Assembly (NCBI RefSeq): GCF_000717335.1
Contig: NZ_JNYZ01000019.1
Location: 170,894-234,893 of the forward strand
DNA: 64,000 nt
From: Amycolatopsis jejuensis
Lineage (GTDB): Bacteria; Actinomycetota; Actinomycetes; Mycobacteriales; Pseudonocardiaceae
Direction: 5' to 3'
Shown here: one piece after another, positions 34,429-43,517 of the stretch
How the letters are laid out: each line of letters opens with the position of its first letter
Position numbering within the stretch: position 1 is the stretch's first letter
Position numbers and translations under genes: made by a program
The notes under the pieces: model-generated
Databases searched by the model: none
The model's input: only the letters and a program-made list of their open reading frames with translations
What the model was told of the DNA's origin: nothing

Positions 34429-34468
34429 CCGGGCGGCCGAGCCGACCCCCGGCCCGGCCGCACCCCGG

Positions 34469-35704
34469 TCAATGCCGCAAATACCCGCGCTGAATCGCAA
34501 TGTGGTCAGCCACGAACTTCGCGTCGTGCCACACCCCCCAGATGAAACTCGAACCGCGCCGCGCCAGCCACGGCAGGCCGAGGAAATACACGCCAGCCTC
34601 GGCCGACACCCCGCGGTGGTGCCGAGGCTTACCCTGCTCGTCGAAAGCGTCGACCTGCAGCCAGCTGTAGTCGTTGACGAATCCCGTCGCCCACACGATC
34701 GACGTGACCCCCGCCTCCGCGAGGTTCAGCTCCCGGAGCGGATCGACGACACAAGCCGGGTCCGGGCCCAGTTCGCGTGCTGCGGGTTCCTCCGGGAGGT
34801 CGAGCCCGTTGCGCGCGACATACGCGTCGGCTTCGTCGAGCAGGGCCAGGTAGTTCTCGTCTCCGCGGGCGATGTTGGTCGCCAGGTCCGCGGCGAAACC
34901 GAGGGTGCCATTCCGGTACGACGTCGTCATGCCGACCAGGTCGATGCCGAGCCGCGCCAGTGCTCGGAAGTCCACTGTGGACCCTCCGCGCGCGCCGCTG
35001 ACCGCGATGGTGACGTGTTCCGCGCCGTGCGCCGGGGTTTCCGCGTCCCACTTTCCCAGCACGCCCAGCCACCAGCAGAAGTCCTGGCCGCGGTACCGGC
35101 GCGGCGGCCGCTCGTGCGGTCCGACCGACAGGTACACCCGGCGGCCGGCGCGGCGCAGTTCCTCGGCGATCTGCACCCCCGACGAACCGGCGCCGACGAC
35201 CAGCACCGCGCCCGCGGGCAACCGGTCCGGGTTGCGGTAGTCACTGGAGTGCAGCTGCACCGGCCCGTCCGGCACGATCGGCGGGATCGCCGGTCGCTGG
35301 AACGGCCCGGTCGCGGCGATGACGAACCGGGTGTCGAGGGTCCCGTCCGTGGTCTCGACGCGGAACCCGCGCTCGCCCTCCTTCTTGCGCACGGACGTGA
35401 CTTCCACGCCCGTACGCACCGGTGCGGCGATCTTTTCCGCATATGCCTCGAAATAATCCGCGACCTGGTCCTTCGACGCGAACGCATCCGGTGCCAGGTC
35501 GACGAACTCCAGGCCGGGAAACCGGTCGTGCCAGGCAGGCCCGTTCGCGACGAGCGAGTCCCACCGACCGGACCGCCACTTCTCCGCGATCCGGTCCCGC
35601 TCGACCACGAGGTGCGGCACGCCCTGCTCGCTCAGGTGCTCGCTCATCGCGATCCCGGCCTGCCCCCCTCCCACGACGAGGGCCTCCACCTCTTGGCTCG
35701 ACAT
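34469..35704 (-). CDS. Flavin-containing monooxygenase/NAD(P)-binding oxidoreductase
   Basis: 411 residues with an N-terminal FAD motif (VEALVVGGGQAGIAMSEHL) and a central NADP motif (AVLVVGAGSSGVQIAEELRR), in the order of class B flavin monooxygenases. The region between resembles the FMO fingerprint (PPRRYRGQDF is a variant). Such enzymes oxygenate N- or S-atoms or ketones. ATG 35704 with GGAGG five bases upstream is chosen over the longer frame. It is divergent from RidA and its operon, so it may act on the same nitrogen compounds. Confidence 0.82.
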   Translation of the reverse strand: MSSQEVEALVVGGGQAGIAMSEHLSEQGVPHLVVERDRIAEKWRSGRWDSLVANGPAWHDRFPGLEFVDLAPDAFASKDQVADYFEAYAEKIAAPVRTGVEVTSVRKKEGERGFRVETTDGTLDTRFVIAATGPFQRPAIPPIVPDGPVQLHSSDYRNPDRLPAGAVLVVGAGSSGVQIAEELRRAGRRVYLSVGPHERPPRRYRGQDFCWWLGVLGKWDAETPAHGAEHVTIAVSGARGGSTVDFRALARLGIDLVGMTTSYRNGTLGFAADLATNIARGDENYLALLDEADAYVARNGLDLPEEPAARELGPDPACVVDPLRELNLAEAGVTSIVWATGFVNDYSWLQVDAFDEQGKPRHHRGVSAEAGVYFLGLPWLARRGSSFIWGVWHDAKFVADHIAIQRGYLRH

Positions 35705-35981
35705 CCGGACCTCCGTTCGGCAACCGCGGGCGGCGGCACTGCCCGGCCGCCCGCCGGGATACGTCCCCTGGATCGTCACGCCCGTTCCTGGTCGTGTCCA
35801 ACAGATGTTTCCGGGTTTGAAGATCTGATTTCCGGATGCAGCACTGCCGGACACTGCATCGTATTTTGCGATGCGCTGCTTCCAAAACATCTACTGGACA
35901 GAAAAGCTGCCGGAGAGTCAGGCTGTGCCGGTCCCCGCCTCGGGCGGGATCGGACCCAGCGAATCCAGGGAAGGCCGAGAA

Positions 35982-36407
35982 GTGACTGTCCACCGGCGCA
36001 TCCGCCCGTTCAACACGCGAGACACCTACCCTGAGCAGAGCCTCGACAACGACCTGTGCCAGGCGGTCGTCGCGAACGGGACGGTCTACGTCCGCGGGCA
36101 GATCGGCCAGGACCTCGACACGAGCGAGTCCGTCGGGATCGGCGACGCCGCCGCGCAGGCCGAGCAGGCGATGGCCAACATCGCGATGCTGCTCGACGAG
36201 GCGGGCAGCCGGATGGAGCATCTGGTCAAGCTCACGATCTACCTGATCGACCCCCGCTACCGCGAGGACGTCTACCGCGTCGTCGGCCGCTGGACCAAAG
36301 GCGTGCACCCGATTTCGACCGGCCTGGTCGTTTCCGCACTCGCGCGGCCGGAGTGGCTGTGCGAGATCGACGCCATCGCGGTGCTCCCGAAGGAGGAAGA
36401 GCAGTGA
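35982..36407 (+). CDS. RidA/YjgF family imine or enamine deaminase
   Basis: 141 residues, the usual size of the trimeric RidA family, which hydrolyses reactive imine/enamine intermediates to ketones and ammonia. Visible motifs: LCQAVVANGTVYVRGQIGQD, QAEQAMANIAMLLDEAGS, HLVKLTIYLIDPRYRED. I do not see the RidA Arg105-type IEIEAIA motif; the corresponding end reads CEIDAIAVLP, so catalysis is less certain. I start it at GTG 35982 behind GGGAAGG; the earlier ATG at 35871 adds an unlikely N-terminus. It overlaps DUF1028 by 4 nt (GTGA). Confidence 0.88.
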   Translation: MTVHRRIRPFNTRDTYPEQSLDNDLCQAVVANGTVYVRGQIGQDLDTSESVGIGDAAAQAEQAMANIAMLLDEAGSRMEHLVKLTIYLIDPRYREDVYRVVGRWTKGVHPISTGLVVSALARPEWLCEIDAIAVLPKEEEQ

Positions 36408-37081
36408 CCCTTTCCGTTGTGGCCCGCGACGTTTCCGGCGGCACCGTGCGGTTCGGAGTCGCCGCGACGTCGTCCAGCCCCGCCGTCGCCGCCCGGGTCG
36501 CGCACCTGCGGCCCGGGGTCGGCGCCGCCGCCTCGCAGAACATCACCGACCCCCGGCTCGGCGGCCGGTTGCTCGGCCGGCTCGCCGAGCACGGCAATGC
36601 CGAGCAAGCACTTGCTAGTGTCACCACGGCCGCGGACGACATCGAATACCGGCAGCTGACCGTGGTCGGCCGGACCGGCCCCGGATTCGCCTACAGCGGG
36701 TCACGGACGCTCGGCAAGCACGCGGCCGCGACCGCCGACGGCGTGGTGGCAGCGGGAAACATGCTGGCGGGCGAACACATTCCGCAGGCGATGGTGGACG
36801 CGTTCGGCGCGGCCACCGGCGAACTGGAACGACGGCTGGTCGCCGCGGTACAGGCCGGTCTCGCCGCAGGCGGGGAAGAAGGCCCGGTGCGGTCCGCCGG
36901 ACTCGTCGTCGTGTCCGAAGTGGACTGGCCGGTCACGGATCTCCGCGTCGACTGGGCGGAGGACCCGGTCGACCGGCTCGCCGAACTGGTCGAGGTGTGG
37001 CTCCCCCAGCGCGACGACTACGTGACCCGCGGCCTCGACCCGGCCTCGGCGCCGTCGTACGGCGTACCGGGAGACGACTGA
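36404..37081 (+). CDS. DUF1028 domain protein (Ntn-hydrolase-like)
   Basis: 225 residues beginning TLSVVARDVSGGTVRFGVAA, with PGVGAAASQNITDPRLG and the GNMLAGEHIPQAMVDAF stretch typical of DUF1028. Known structures in this family resemble Ntn hydrolases, suggesting amide hydrolysis, but no function is established. Start GTG 36404 overlaps RidA; its stop overlaps the M20 start (TGATG). RidA, DUF1028, M20 amidohydrolase and aspartase are therefore one coupled operon that probably breaks down an amide or imine compound. Confidence 0.88.
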   Translation: MTLSVVARDVSGGTVRFGVAATSSSPAVAARVAHLRPGVGAAASQNITDPRLGGRLLGRLAEHGNAEQALASVTTAADDIEYRQLTVVGRTGPGFAYSGSRTLGKHAAATADGVVAAGNMLAGEHIPQAMVDAFGAATGELERRLVAAVQAGLAAGGEEGPVRSAGLVVVSEVDWPVTDLRVDWAEDPVDRLAELVEVWLPQRDDYVTRGLDPASAPSYGVPGDD

Positions 37082-38208
37082 TGACGGCCCGGAAAACGGC
37101 TGCCCGCCTGGCGATCGACCGCCATGCCGAAGATCTGGTCCGGCTGTCGGAACGCCTGCACGCCGACCCGGAAACCGCATGGGAGGAATACCGTGCCGCG
37201 GCGGCGGTACCGGAACTGCTCGACCGCGCCGGATTTGCCGTCACTGCCCGATATCTGGGCCTCGACACTGCCTTCCACGCGACTTACGGCACCGGCCCGC
37301 TGAAGATCGCGCTGTGCGCCGAGTACGACGCGCTGCCCGGCCTCGGCCATGCGTGCGGCCACAACCTCATCGCCGCTGGCTCGATCGGCGCGGCGCTCGG
37401 TCTGGCCGAGGTCGCCGACGAGGCCGGGCTCACCGTCGAGGTCTACGGCACCCCGGCCGAGGAAGGTGGTGGCGGGAAGATCGAGCTCCTCGACCGCGGT
37501 GCCTTCGACGGCGTCGACCTGGCGATGATGGCACACCCCGCGCCGGTGGACGTCGCCGAAGCGCGGCCGTTTGCCGTCAGCCACTCGAAAATCTCCTACC
37601 GCGGCAAATCCGCACACGCGGCCTCGTACCCCGAGGCCGGGGTCAACGCCGCGGACGCGTTCACCGTCGCCCAGGTCGCCATCGGGCTGCTGCGCCAGCA
37701 ACTGCCTTCGTCCGCGCGAGTACACGGCATCGTGACGCATGCCGGTGACGCGCCCAACGCGATTCCGGAGCAGGCGTCCGGCCGGTGGTACGTCCGGGCG
37801 GAAACCCTCGCCGAACTGGCCGAGCTCGAACCCCGCGTGCGGCGCGCGTTCGAGGCCGGCGCGCTGGCGACCGGCTGCGAGCTGACCGTGGAACCGGAAA
37901 GCAAGCCCTACGCCGAGTTCCGGGCCGACGAGACCGCGCTCGCGGCCTACCGCGCGAATGCCCGCGCGCTCGGCCGCGAGTTCGCCCCGGACGGGCAAGC
38001 CGCGCGGATGAACCGGGCGTCGACCGACATGGGCAACGTGTCCCAAGCCGTGCCCGCAATCCACCCGTATGTCGGCATCGGGTCCCTGCCCGCGACGAAC
38101 CATCAGCGCGAGTTCGCCGCGCACTGCGTCGGCGGCCCCGCCGAGCGCGCACTGCTCGACAGCGCGGTCGCGCTCGCCTGGACCGGGATCGACCGGGTGG
38201 CAGCATGA
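37081..38208 (+). CDS. M20 family amidohydrolase (AbgB/PM20D2-like)
   Basis: 375 residues. Metal and catalytic motifs: EYDALPGLGHACGHNLIAAG (about 81-100), YGTPAEEGGGGKIELLDRGA with the Glu pair at about 127-128, and a late His in HPYVGIGS. A dimerisation insert is present (KISYRGKSAHAASYPEAGVN). Close relatives include p-aminobenzoyl-glutamate and beta-alanyl-lysine hydrolases, so an N-acyl amino acid is the likely substrate. Its amino acid product could feed the next gene, an aspartase-like lyase, with which it overlaps by ATGA. Confidence 0.88.
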   Translation: MTARKTAARLAIDRHAEDLVRLSERLHADPETAWEEYRAAAAVPELLDRAGFAVTARYLGLDTAFHATYGTGPLKIALCAEYDALPGLGHACGHNLIAAGSIGAALGLAEVADEAGLTVEVYGTPAEEGGGGKIELLDRGAFDGVDLAMMAHPAPVDVAEARPFAVSHSKISYRGKSAHAASYPEAGVNAADAFTVAQVAIGLLRQQLPSSARVHGIVTHAGDAPNAIPEQASGRWYVRAETLAELAELEPRVRRAFEAGALATGCELTVEPESKPYAEFRADETALAAYRANARALGREFAPDGQAARMNRASTDMGNVSQAVPAIHPYVGIGSLPATNHQREFAAHCVGGPAERALLDSAVALAWTGIDRVAA

Positions 38209-39620
38209 CCGGCACCCGGCGCGAGCACGACATGCTCGGCGAGATCGACGTCCCCGCCGCGGTCTACTACGGCGCACACACCGCCCGCGCGCTCGTCAAC
38301 TTCCCCATCACCGGCGAGTCCCTCGCGGACCGCCCGCATCTCGTCGTCGCGCTGGCGACGGTCAAACAAGCCGCCGCCGCAGCAAACCTGGAGGTCGGAG
38401 CACTCGACCGGCAGCGCGCGGAAGCAATCATCAATGCCTGCACGGAGATCCGCTCCGGCCTGCTGCACGACCAGTTCGTCGTCGACCTGATCCAGGGCGG
38501 CGCCGGAACCTCGACCAACATGAACTCCAACGAGGTCATCGCGAACCGGGCGCTGGAACTGCTCGGCCGGGAACGCGGCGACTACGCGGCACTGCATCCG
38601 CTCGACCACGTCAACCTCGGTCAGAGCACCAACGACGTCTACCCCACCGCGGTGAAACTCGCGCTCGACCGCCATCTCGGCGAACTGCTCGCGGCGCTCG
38701 CCGTCCTGCGGGAAGCCTTCGCCGCCAAGGCACTGGAGTTCGCCGACGTCGTGAAGATGGGCCGTACCCAGCTGCAGGACGCCGTCCCGATGACGCTCGG
38801 ACAGGAGTTCGGCGCGTTCGCCGCCACGCTGGCCGAAGACGAGCAACGGCTGTCCGAGGCGCGGCTGCTGCTGCACGAGCTCAACCTCGGCGGCACCGCG
38901 ATCGGCACCGGCCTCAACGCCCGCCCCGGCTACCGCGAACGGGCCGTCGCGCACCTGCGCGACCTGACCGGGATCCCGACCCTGGTCTCCGCCGACGACC
39001 TCATCGAGGCCACCCAGGACGTCGGCGTTTTCGTCCAGCTGTCCGGGGTGCTGAAACGGGTCGCGGTCAAGCTGTCCAAGATCTGCAACGATCTCCGGCT
39101 GCTGTCCTCGGGACCGCAGGCCGGGTTCGGCGAGCTCGCCCTTCCCGCGCGGCAGGCGGGTTCGTCGATCATGCCGGGCAAGGTCAACCCGGTGATCCCC
39201 GAAGCGGTCAACCAGATCGCATTCGAGATCATCGGCAACGACGTCACCGTCACACTCGCGGCCGAAGGCGGGCAGCTGCAGCTCAACGCGTTCGAGCCGG
39301 TCATCGCCCGGGCCCTCACCGCCGGGCTCGACCACCTCACCGCCGGCATCGGCGTGCTGGCTACGCACTGTGTCCGCGGTATCACCGCGCACCGCGCCCG
39401 GCTCGCGGAGATCGTCGCCGAGTCCACCGGCCTGGTGACCGCGCTCAGCCCGGCGCTCGGCTACGAGGTGGCCTGCGCGGTCGCGGTCGAGGCCCACCGC
39501 ACCGGCCGTCCGGCACTCCAGCTGGTCCGCGAACGCCGGTTGCTCACCGACGAGCAGCTCGGCGCACTCACCACCCCGCGGGCGCTCACCGGTGGACCGG
39601 CCGAGTGCCCGTCCGGCTAG
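38205..39620 (+). CDS. aspA: Aspartate ammonia-lyase (aspartase/fumarase superfamily)
   Basis: 471 residues of the fumarase/aspartase family. Regions: GGAGTSTNMNSNEVIANRAL (about 98-117), LGQSTNDVYPTAVK, GRTQLQDAVPMTLGQEF and the flexible catalytic loop GSSIMPGKVNPVIPEAVNQ (about 319-337). It converts L-aspartate to fumarate and ammonia, or acts on a related amino acid. The N-terminal REHDMLGEIDVPAAVYYGAH and the TSTNMN motif fit AspA. It ends the four-gene coupled set, so aspartate or a similar amino acid released by the M20 enzyme may be the substrate. Confidence 0.88.
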   Translation: MTGTRREHDMLGEIDVPAAVYYGAHTARALVNFPITGESLADRPHLVVALATVKQAAAAANLEVGALDRQRAEAIINACTEIRSGLLHDQFVVDLIQGGAGTSTNMNSNEVIANRALELLGRERGDYAALHPLDHVNLGQSTNDVYPTAVKLALDRHLGELLAALAVLREAFAAKALEFADVVKMGRTQLQDAVPMTLGQEFGAFAATLAEDEQRLSEARLLLHELNLGGTAIGTGLNARPGYRERAVAHLRDLTGIPTLVSADDLIEATQDVGVFVQLSGVLKRVAVKLSKICNDLRLLSSGPQAGFGELALPARQAGSSIMPGKVNPVIPEAVNQIAFEIIGNDVTVTLAAEGGQLQLNAFEPVIARALTAGLDHLTAGIGVLATHCVRGITAHRARLAEIVAESTGLVTALSPALGYEVACAVAVEAHRTGRPALQLVRERRLLTDEQLGALTTPRALTGGPAECPSG

Positions 39621-39688
39621 CGGTTCTTTCTGCTCGTCCTGCTGCGGCGCCGGCTGTCCCGGCGCACGATCTGGTTCAAGGAGGCACC

Positions 39689-41035
39689 ATGACCACGCAG
39701 GATTCACCCGCCGGGGAACTGGCGGAAACCCGGACCGACCCGGCGACACTGCGGCGCAGTGTCGCGGCGGGCGCCGTCGGGGTGTTCGTCCACTGGTTCG
39801 ACTGGGCCGCCTACGCCTACCTCGCGAGCACCATCGCGACGGTGTTCTTCCCCGCCGGAAATCCCACCGCCGGACTGCTCGCCGTGTTCGGCGTCTTCGC
39901 CGTGTCGTTCGGCATCCGGCCGGTCGGCGCGCTCGTGTTCGGCCCGCTGGGCGACCGGATCGGCCGCAAGCGCACGCTGTCGATCGTCATTTTCGTGATG
40001 TCCGGGGCGACGCTGGTAATCGGGCTGCTGCCCGGCTATGCCACGATCGGGATCGGCGCTCCCCTTGCGCTGGTATTCCTGCGGCTGCTGCAGGGATTCG
40101 CCGCGGGCGGCGAGTTCGGGAGCGCCGCGAGCTTCCTCGCCGAGTACGCGCCCCGGCGCCGCCGCGGGTTCGGGGTCAGCTGGCTCGAGGTCGGGTCCCT
40201 GCTCGGGTTCCTCGCCGGGTCGTTCGTCTTCTTCCTCCTGTCGACCGGTCTCAGCGAAGCGCAGCTGGTCTCGTGGGGCTGGCGGGTGCCGTTCCTCATC
40301 GCCGCGCCGCTCGGCATCGTCGGCTTCGTCATCCGCACCAAGATCGAGGACACGCCCGAGTACCGCGCCCTCGAAGCGACCGACAACGTGCCGCGCAGCC
40401 CGGTCCGGGAACTCTTCCGCAACAACAAGAAGGAGCTCTTCCAGGCGGCCGGGCTGATGACGATGATGCACGTGCCGTTCTACGCGGTGCTCACCTACCT
40501 CGTCACCTACGAAACCGATTATCTCGGCCATTCGGCAGGCAGCGCCGCGCTGCTGTCCACGGTGATCTCGCTCGTCGGGCTGGTACTCGTGCCCTCGTTC
40601 GGCAGGCTGTCCGACCGCGTCGGGCGCCGCCCGGTGCTGATCGGCGCGGGGATCGCGCTGTTCGTGCTCGCGACCCCCGCGTACCTGCTGATGCGCACCG
40701 GCCTCATCGGCACGTGGGTCGGCGGCCTGGCACTCGGCGTCATCCTCGCGGCGATCCTGGGTACGTACGCCGTGTGGTCCGCCGAGATCTTCCCGACCCG
40801 CACGCGCCAGGGCGGACTGTCCATTTCGTACAACGTGGTCGCGGCCCTGTTCGCGGGCACCGTGCCGTACCTGATGACCGTACTGATCTCGGCCACCGGC
40901 AGCACCCTGGTACCCGGCCCGTACCTGATGGTCGCCGCAGTGGTCGGGCTGACCGCGGCCTTCTCGATGAAGGAAACCGCGGGAAACCCGTTGCTGCAGA
41001 AGGAAGACCTGCCCGCCGCCGGCCGAGGGCGGTGA
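39689..41035 (+). CDS. MFS transporter, metabolite:H+ symporter (MHS) type
   Basis: 448 residues with 12 helices. MHS signatures are GDRIGRKRTLSIVIFVMSGA and RLLQGFAAGGEFGSAASFLA followed by EYAPRRRRGF. WGWRVPFLIAAPLGIVGFVIR and the RLSDRVGRRPVL motif also match. Family members import small carboxylates, proline/betaine and similar compounds. ATG 39689 follows AAGGAGG. It is 68 nt downstream of the aspartase gene and 3 nt upstream of an APC permease, so it probably imports a substrate of this operon. Confidence 0.9.
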   Translation: MTTQDSPAGELAETRTDPATLRRSVAAGAVGVFVHWFDWAAYAYLASTIATVFFPAGNPTAGLLAVFGVFAVSFGIRPVGALVFGPLGDRIGRKRTLSIVIFVMSGATLVIGLLPGYATIGIGAPLALVFLRLLQGFAAGGEFGSAASFLAEYAPRRRRGFGVSWLEVGSLLGFLAGSFVFFLLSTGLSEAQLVSWGWRVPFLIAAPLGIVGFVIRTKIEDTPEYRALEATDNVPRSPVRELFRNNKKELFQAAGLMTMMHVPFYAVLTYLVTYETDYLGHSAGSAALLSTVISLVGLVLVPSFGRLSDRVGRRPVLIGAGIALFVLATPAYLLMRTGLIGTWVGGLALGVILAAILGTYAVWSAEIFPTRTRQGGLSISYNVVAALFAGTVPYLMTVLISATGSTLVPGPYLMVAAVVGLTAAFSMKETAGNPLLQKEDLPAAGRGR

Positions 41036-41038
41036 AGC

Positions 41039-42535
41039 GTGCCCGATCCCGCCGGAAGCGAATTCCTCCACAGCGAATCCGGCAACCTGCGCCGGAACCT
41101 GCGTCGCATCGACTCGATCTTCCTCGCCATCGCCGCCATCATCTCGGTGGATACGATCGGGCAGATCGCCACCTCCGGGGCACAGGCGATCACCTGGACC
41201 GTGGTCCTGCTCGTGCTTTTCCTGTTCCCCTACGGCCTCGTGATGGCCGAGCTCGGCAGCACCTTCCCCGCGGAAGGCGGCCCGTTCGTGTGGCTGCGGC
41301 TGGCTTTCGGCAAGCTGCCCGCCGCCCTCGGCACCCTGCTGTACTGGATCACCAACCCCGTGTGGCTCGGCGGCTCGATCACGTTCCTCGCCGCCGCCAC
41401 CTGGCAGCAGTACCTCGCGCCCGCCACGCCCGGCGGTTTCGCCGACTACGTGTTCAAGCTCGTCTTCATCTGGCTGGCGATCCTCGGCGCGGTCGTGAGC
41501 CTGCGCTACGGCAAGTGGTTCATCGCGGCCGGGGCACTGCTCAAGGTCGGTCTCGTCGTGCTGTTTGCCATCACCGTCGCGATCTATGCCGCGCGCAACG
41601 GTGTACCAGGCTCACTCACCGACGGGCTTTCCCCCACCGTCGGCGGCTTCCTCGCCGTCGTGCCCGTTCTCATGTTCGCGCTCGTCGGCTTCGAGGCCCC
41701 CAACGGTGCCGCCGAGGAAATGCACAACCCACGCCGCGACGTGCCGATCACCGTCGGCGTCTCGGGAATCGTGTCAGCACTCTGTTACCTCGTCCCGGTC
41801 GTCGGCATCGTGCTGGTCATGCCCGCCGACCGGATCAGCGGCCTCGGCGGCTTCCTCGACGCGGTGAAACAGGTCTTCTCCGTCTACGGCGGCGCCGCCG
41901 GCCCGATGCTCGCCTTCGCGGCGGTCGCGTTCGTCCTGGTCCTGCTCAACCAAGGCTGTTCGTGGATGATCGCCTCCGACCGCATCCAGGCCATGGCCGC
42001 CGTCGACGGCGCATTCCCCCGCTGGTTCGGCGCTTTCCACCCGAAGCTGAACACCCCATTGCGGGTCAACCTGCTCTCCGGCGTCGTCGCGACCGCGTTC
42101 ACCGTCGTGGCCACGGTGGTGCAGAGCAGCTCCGCATCGGCGGTGTTCGCGGTCGTGCTGAACATCGCCGTCAGCACCCTGCTGCTGTCCTACCTCGTGA
42201 TCTTCCCGACGATCGTCGTGCTCCGCCGCCGCTACCCCGACGTCGAACGCCCGTTCCGCGTCCCCGGCGGGAAGGCCGGACTGTGGATCAGCGCAGTGCT
42301 CATCTACCTGTGGATCCTGCTCGGCGCCTGGCAGACCATCGCCCCCGGTGTCCTCGACCGGGCACTGGGCGTGGACTACGACTTCGAAGGCACCTGGGGC
42401 GTTTCCCGGCTGACATTCGAGTTGTTCACCATCGGAACGCTCGCGGTACTGGTCAGCTTCGGGGTCATCGGCTACCTCGTCGCCCGCAGGCAACCAGCGC
42501 GTACTCCGGAATCCAGTGCGCAGCTAGTCGCGTGA
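41039..42535 (+). CDS. APC family amino acid/amine permease
   Basis: 498 residues with about 12 helices; N-terminal FLAIAAIISVDTIGQIATSG, VMAELGSTFPAEGGPFVWL, LVGFEAPNGAAEEMHNPRRD are characteristic of amino acid-polyamine-organocation transporters. Start GTG 41039, with GGGCGGTGAAG upstream. Together with the MFS gene directly before it, it may supply two related amines or amino acids to the catabolic operon. Its 3' end overlaps the convergent wHTH gene by 12 nt. Confidence 0.88.
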   Translation: MPDPAGSEFLHSESGNLRRNLRRIDSIFLAIAAIISVDTIGQIATSGAQAITWTVVLLVLFLFPYGLVMAELGSTFPAEGGPFVWLRLAFGKLPAALGTLLYWITNPVWLGGSITFLAAATWQQYLAPATPGGFADYVFKLVFIWLAILGAVVSLRYGKWFIAAGALLKVGLVVLFAITVAIYAARNGVPGSLTDGLSPTVGGFLAVVPVLMFALVGFEAPNGAAEEMHNPRRDVPITVGVSGIVSALCYLVPVVGIVLVMPADRISGLGGFLDAVKQVFSVYGGAAGPMLAFAAVAFVLVLLNQGCSWMIASDRIQAMAAVDGAFPRWFGAFHPKLNTPLRVNLLSGVVATAFTVVATVVQSSSASAVFAVVLNIAVSTLLLSYLVIFPTIVVLRRRYPDVERPFRVPGGKAGLWISAVLIYLWILLGAWQTIAPGVLDRALGVDYDFEGTWGVSRLTFELFTIGTLAVLVSFGVIGYLVARRQPARTPESSAQLVA

Positions 42536-42832
42536 ACGGCGCGCGCTGTTCTCGACGATCCGCTGCAGGCCTGCCACGTGCGTACGCAGTGCGTCGTGCC
42601 CGGAATCGCTGAGGTTGAGCCAAGTTCGCGGCCGCTTCCCCACGTACCCTTTCTTGACCTCGACATACCCGGCACCGGCCAGATTCGTGATCTGCTTCGA
42701 CAGCGCGGAATCCGACAACCCGGCCGCATCGCGGACCCAGCCGAACTCGGCCCACTCGGTACCGGACAACAGCGCCACGATGGACAGCCGGGTGGGGTCC
42801 AGCAGGAGCGGATCCAGGTCAGGCGTGGCCAT
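42524..42832 (-). CDS. Small winged-helix transcriptional regulator
   Basis: 102 residues forming one winged-helix domain: LLDPTRLSIVALLSGTEWAE, VRDAAGLSDSALSKQITNLA, GYVEVKKGYVGKRPRTWLNL. This resembles the PF13601-type (MarR/ArsR-like) small regulators. It follows the membrane-protein gene with a 14-nt overlap, so the two are coupled and it probably controls its own operon through the palindrome at 43336-43356. Its end overlaps the APC gene. Confidence 0.88.
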   Translation of the reverse strand: MATPDLDPLLLDPTRLSIVALLSGTEWAEFGWVRDAAGLSDSALSKQITNLAGAGYVEVKKGYVGKRPRTWLNLSDSGHDALRTHVAGLQRIVENSARRSRD

Positions 42833-43310
42833 CGGGCGCGCCTCCCGCCCGGCCGGGCCGGACCAGCGCCCTCCGCAGATGCGGCCCGAAGCCGATCAGC
42901 CCGATCGCCAGTACCGCGCCCAGAATCGTGCTCCCGTACGGAATCCGCACGGGCACCAGCGCCACAGCCAACGCCGCTGCCACACACACCACGACGAAAA
43001 CCAGCCCGACGACGGCGATCCTCGGCCGGACGGCGGACTTGTCCACCCGCACCCGGTGCCCCAGCCACGCCCCACCCCGTCGGGTACGCAGCATGAGCAC
43101 GTAACCCACGACGAGCACAGCCAGCACCAGCCCCTTCCACGCGGCCGCACTGGGCAGGAAATCCGCGGAAGCCAGGTACAGAAAAACCACGAGGGCGAAC
43201 ACGACGTCCACCCACCTCGCCCCGTGCCGCGCCCCGAGCGCCTGCTCCCGCCGACGGCCGACGTCCTGCAGAGCGCGCGCCGCCTCGTCCGCGGAGGGAT
43301 GTTCGCCCAT
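42819..43310 (-). CDS. Membrane protein paired with the wHTH regulator
   Basis: 163 residues. A charged N-terminal part (HPSADEAARALQDVGRRREQAL) is followed by four hydrophobic helices (VVFALVVFLYLAS, LVLAVLVVGYVLML, VVGLVFVVVCVAAALAVALV, ILGAVLAIGLIGFG). Such proteins often lie with a small PadR/wHTH regulator; their function is not known. ATG 43310 has AAGGAGG upstream. Divergent AT-rich operator DNA precedes it. Confidence 0.8.
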   Translation of the reverse strand: MGEHPSADEAARALQDVGRRREQALGARHGARWVDVVFALVVFLYLASADFLPSAAAWKGLVLAVLVVGYVLMLRTRRGGAWLGHRVRVDKSAVRPRIAVVGLVFVVVCVAAALAVALVPVRIPYGSTILGAVLAIGLIGFGPHLRRALVRPGRAGGAPDGHA

Positions 43311-43335
43311 GGCCGCCTCCTTGTCTCGGTGACAT

Positions 43336-43356
43336 TACTTTCCCAAGGGGAAAGTA
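43336..43356. promoter_or_regulatory. Operator palindrome of the membrane-protein/wHTH operon
   Basis: TACTTTCCC-AAG-GGGAAAGTA is a perfect inverted repeat 26 nt upstream of the membrane-protein start. A further half-site, ACTTTCCC, is at 43364. It overlaps the -10 element of the predicted promoter, as expected for autorepression by the wHTH protein. Confidence 0.65.
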
Positions 43357-43380
43357 CCCCAGCACTTTCCCTTCAGGCAA
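43351..43380 (-). promoter_or_regulatory. Predicted promoter of the membrane-protein operon
   Basis: On the minus strand TTGCCT (43380-43375) is followed after 18 bp by TACTTT (43356-43351), which lies inside the palindrome. Confidence 0.5.
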
Positions 43381-43517
43381 GTACTGGCTTGACGGGAAGC
43401 TGCGCACCGTGATCCCGAGACCGGCCGCCCGCCTCCAGCGCGGGACATCGGCCACTCACCACCTCGAAGGCCCCGAATTCCGTTGCCCTGCACGATGATC
43501 GGCACATGCGCAGCGGA

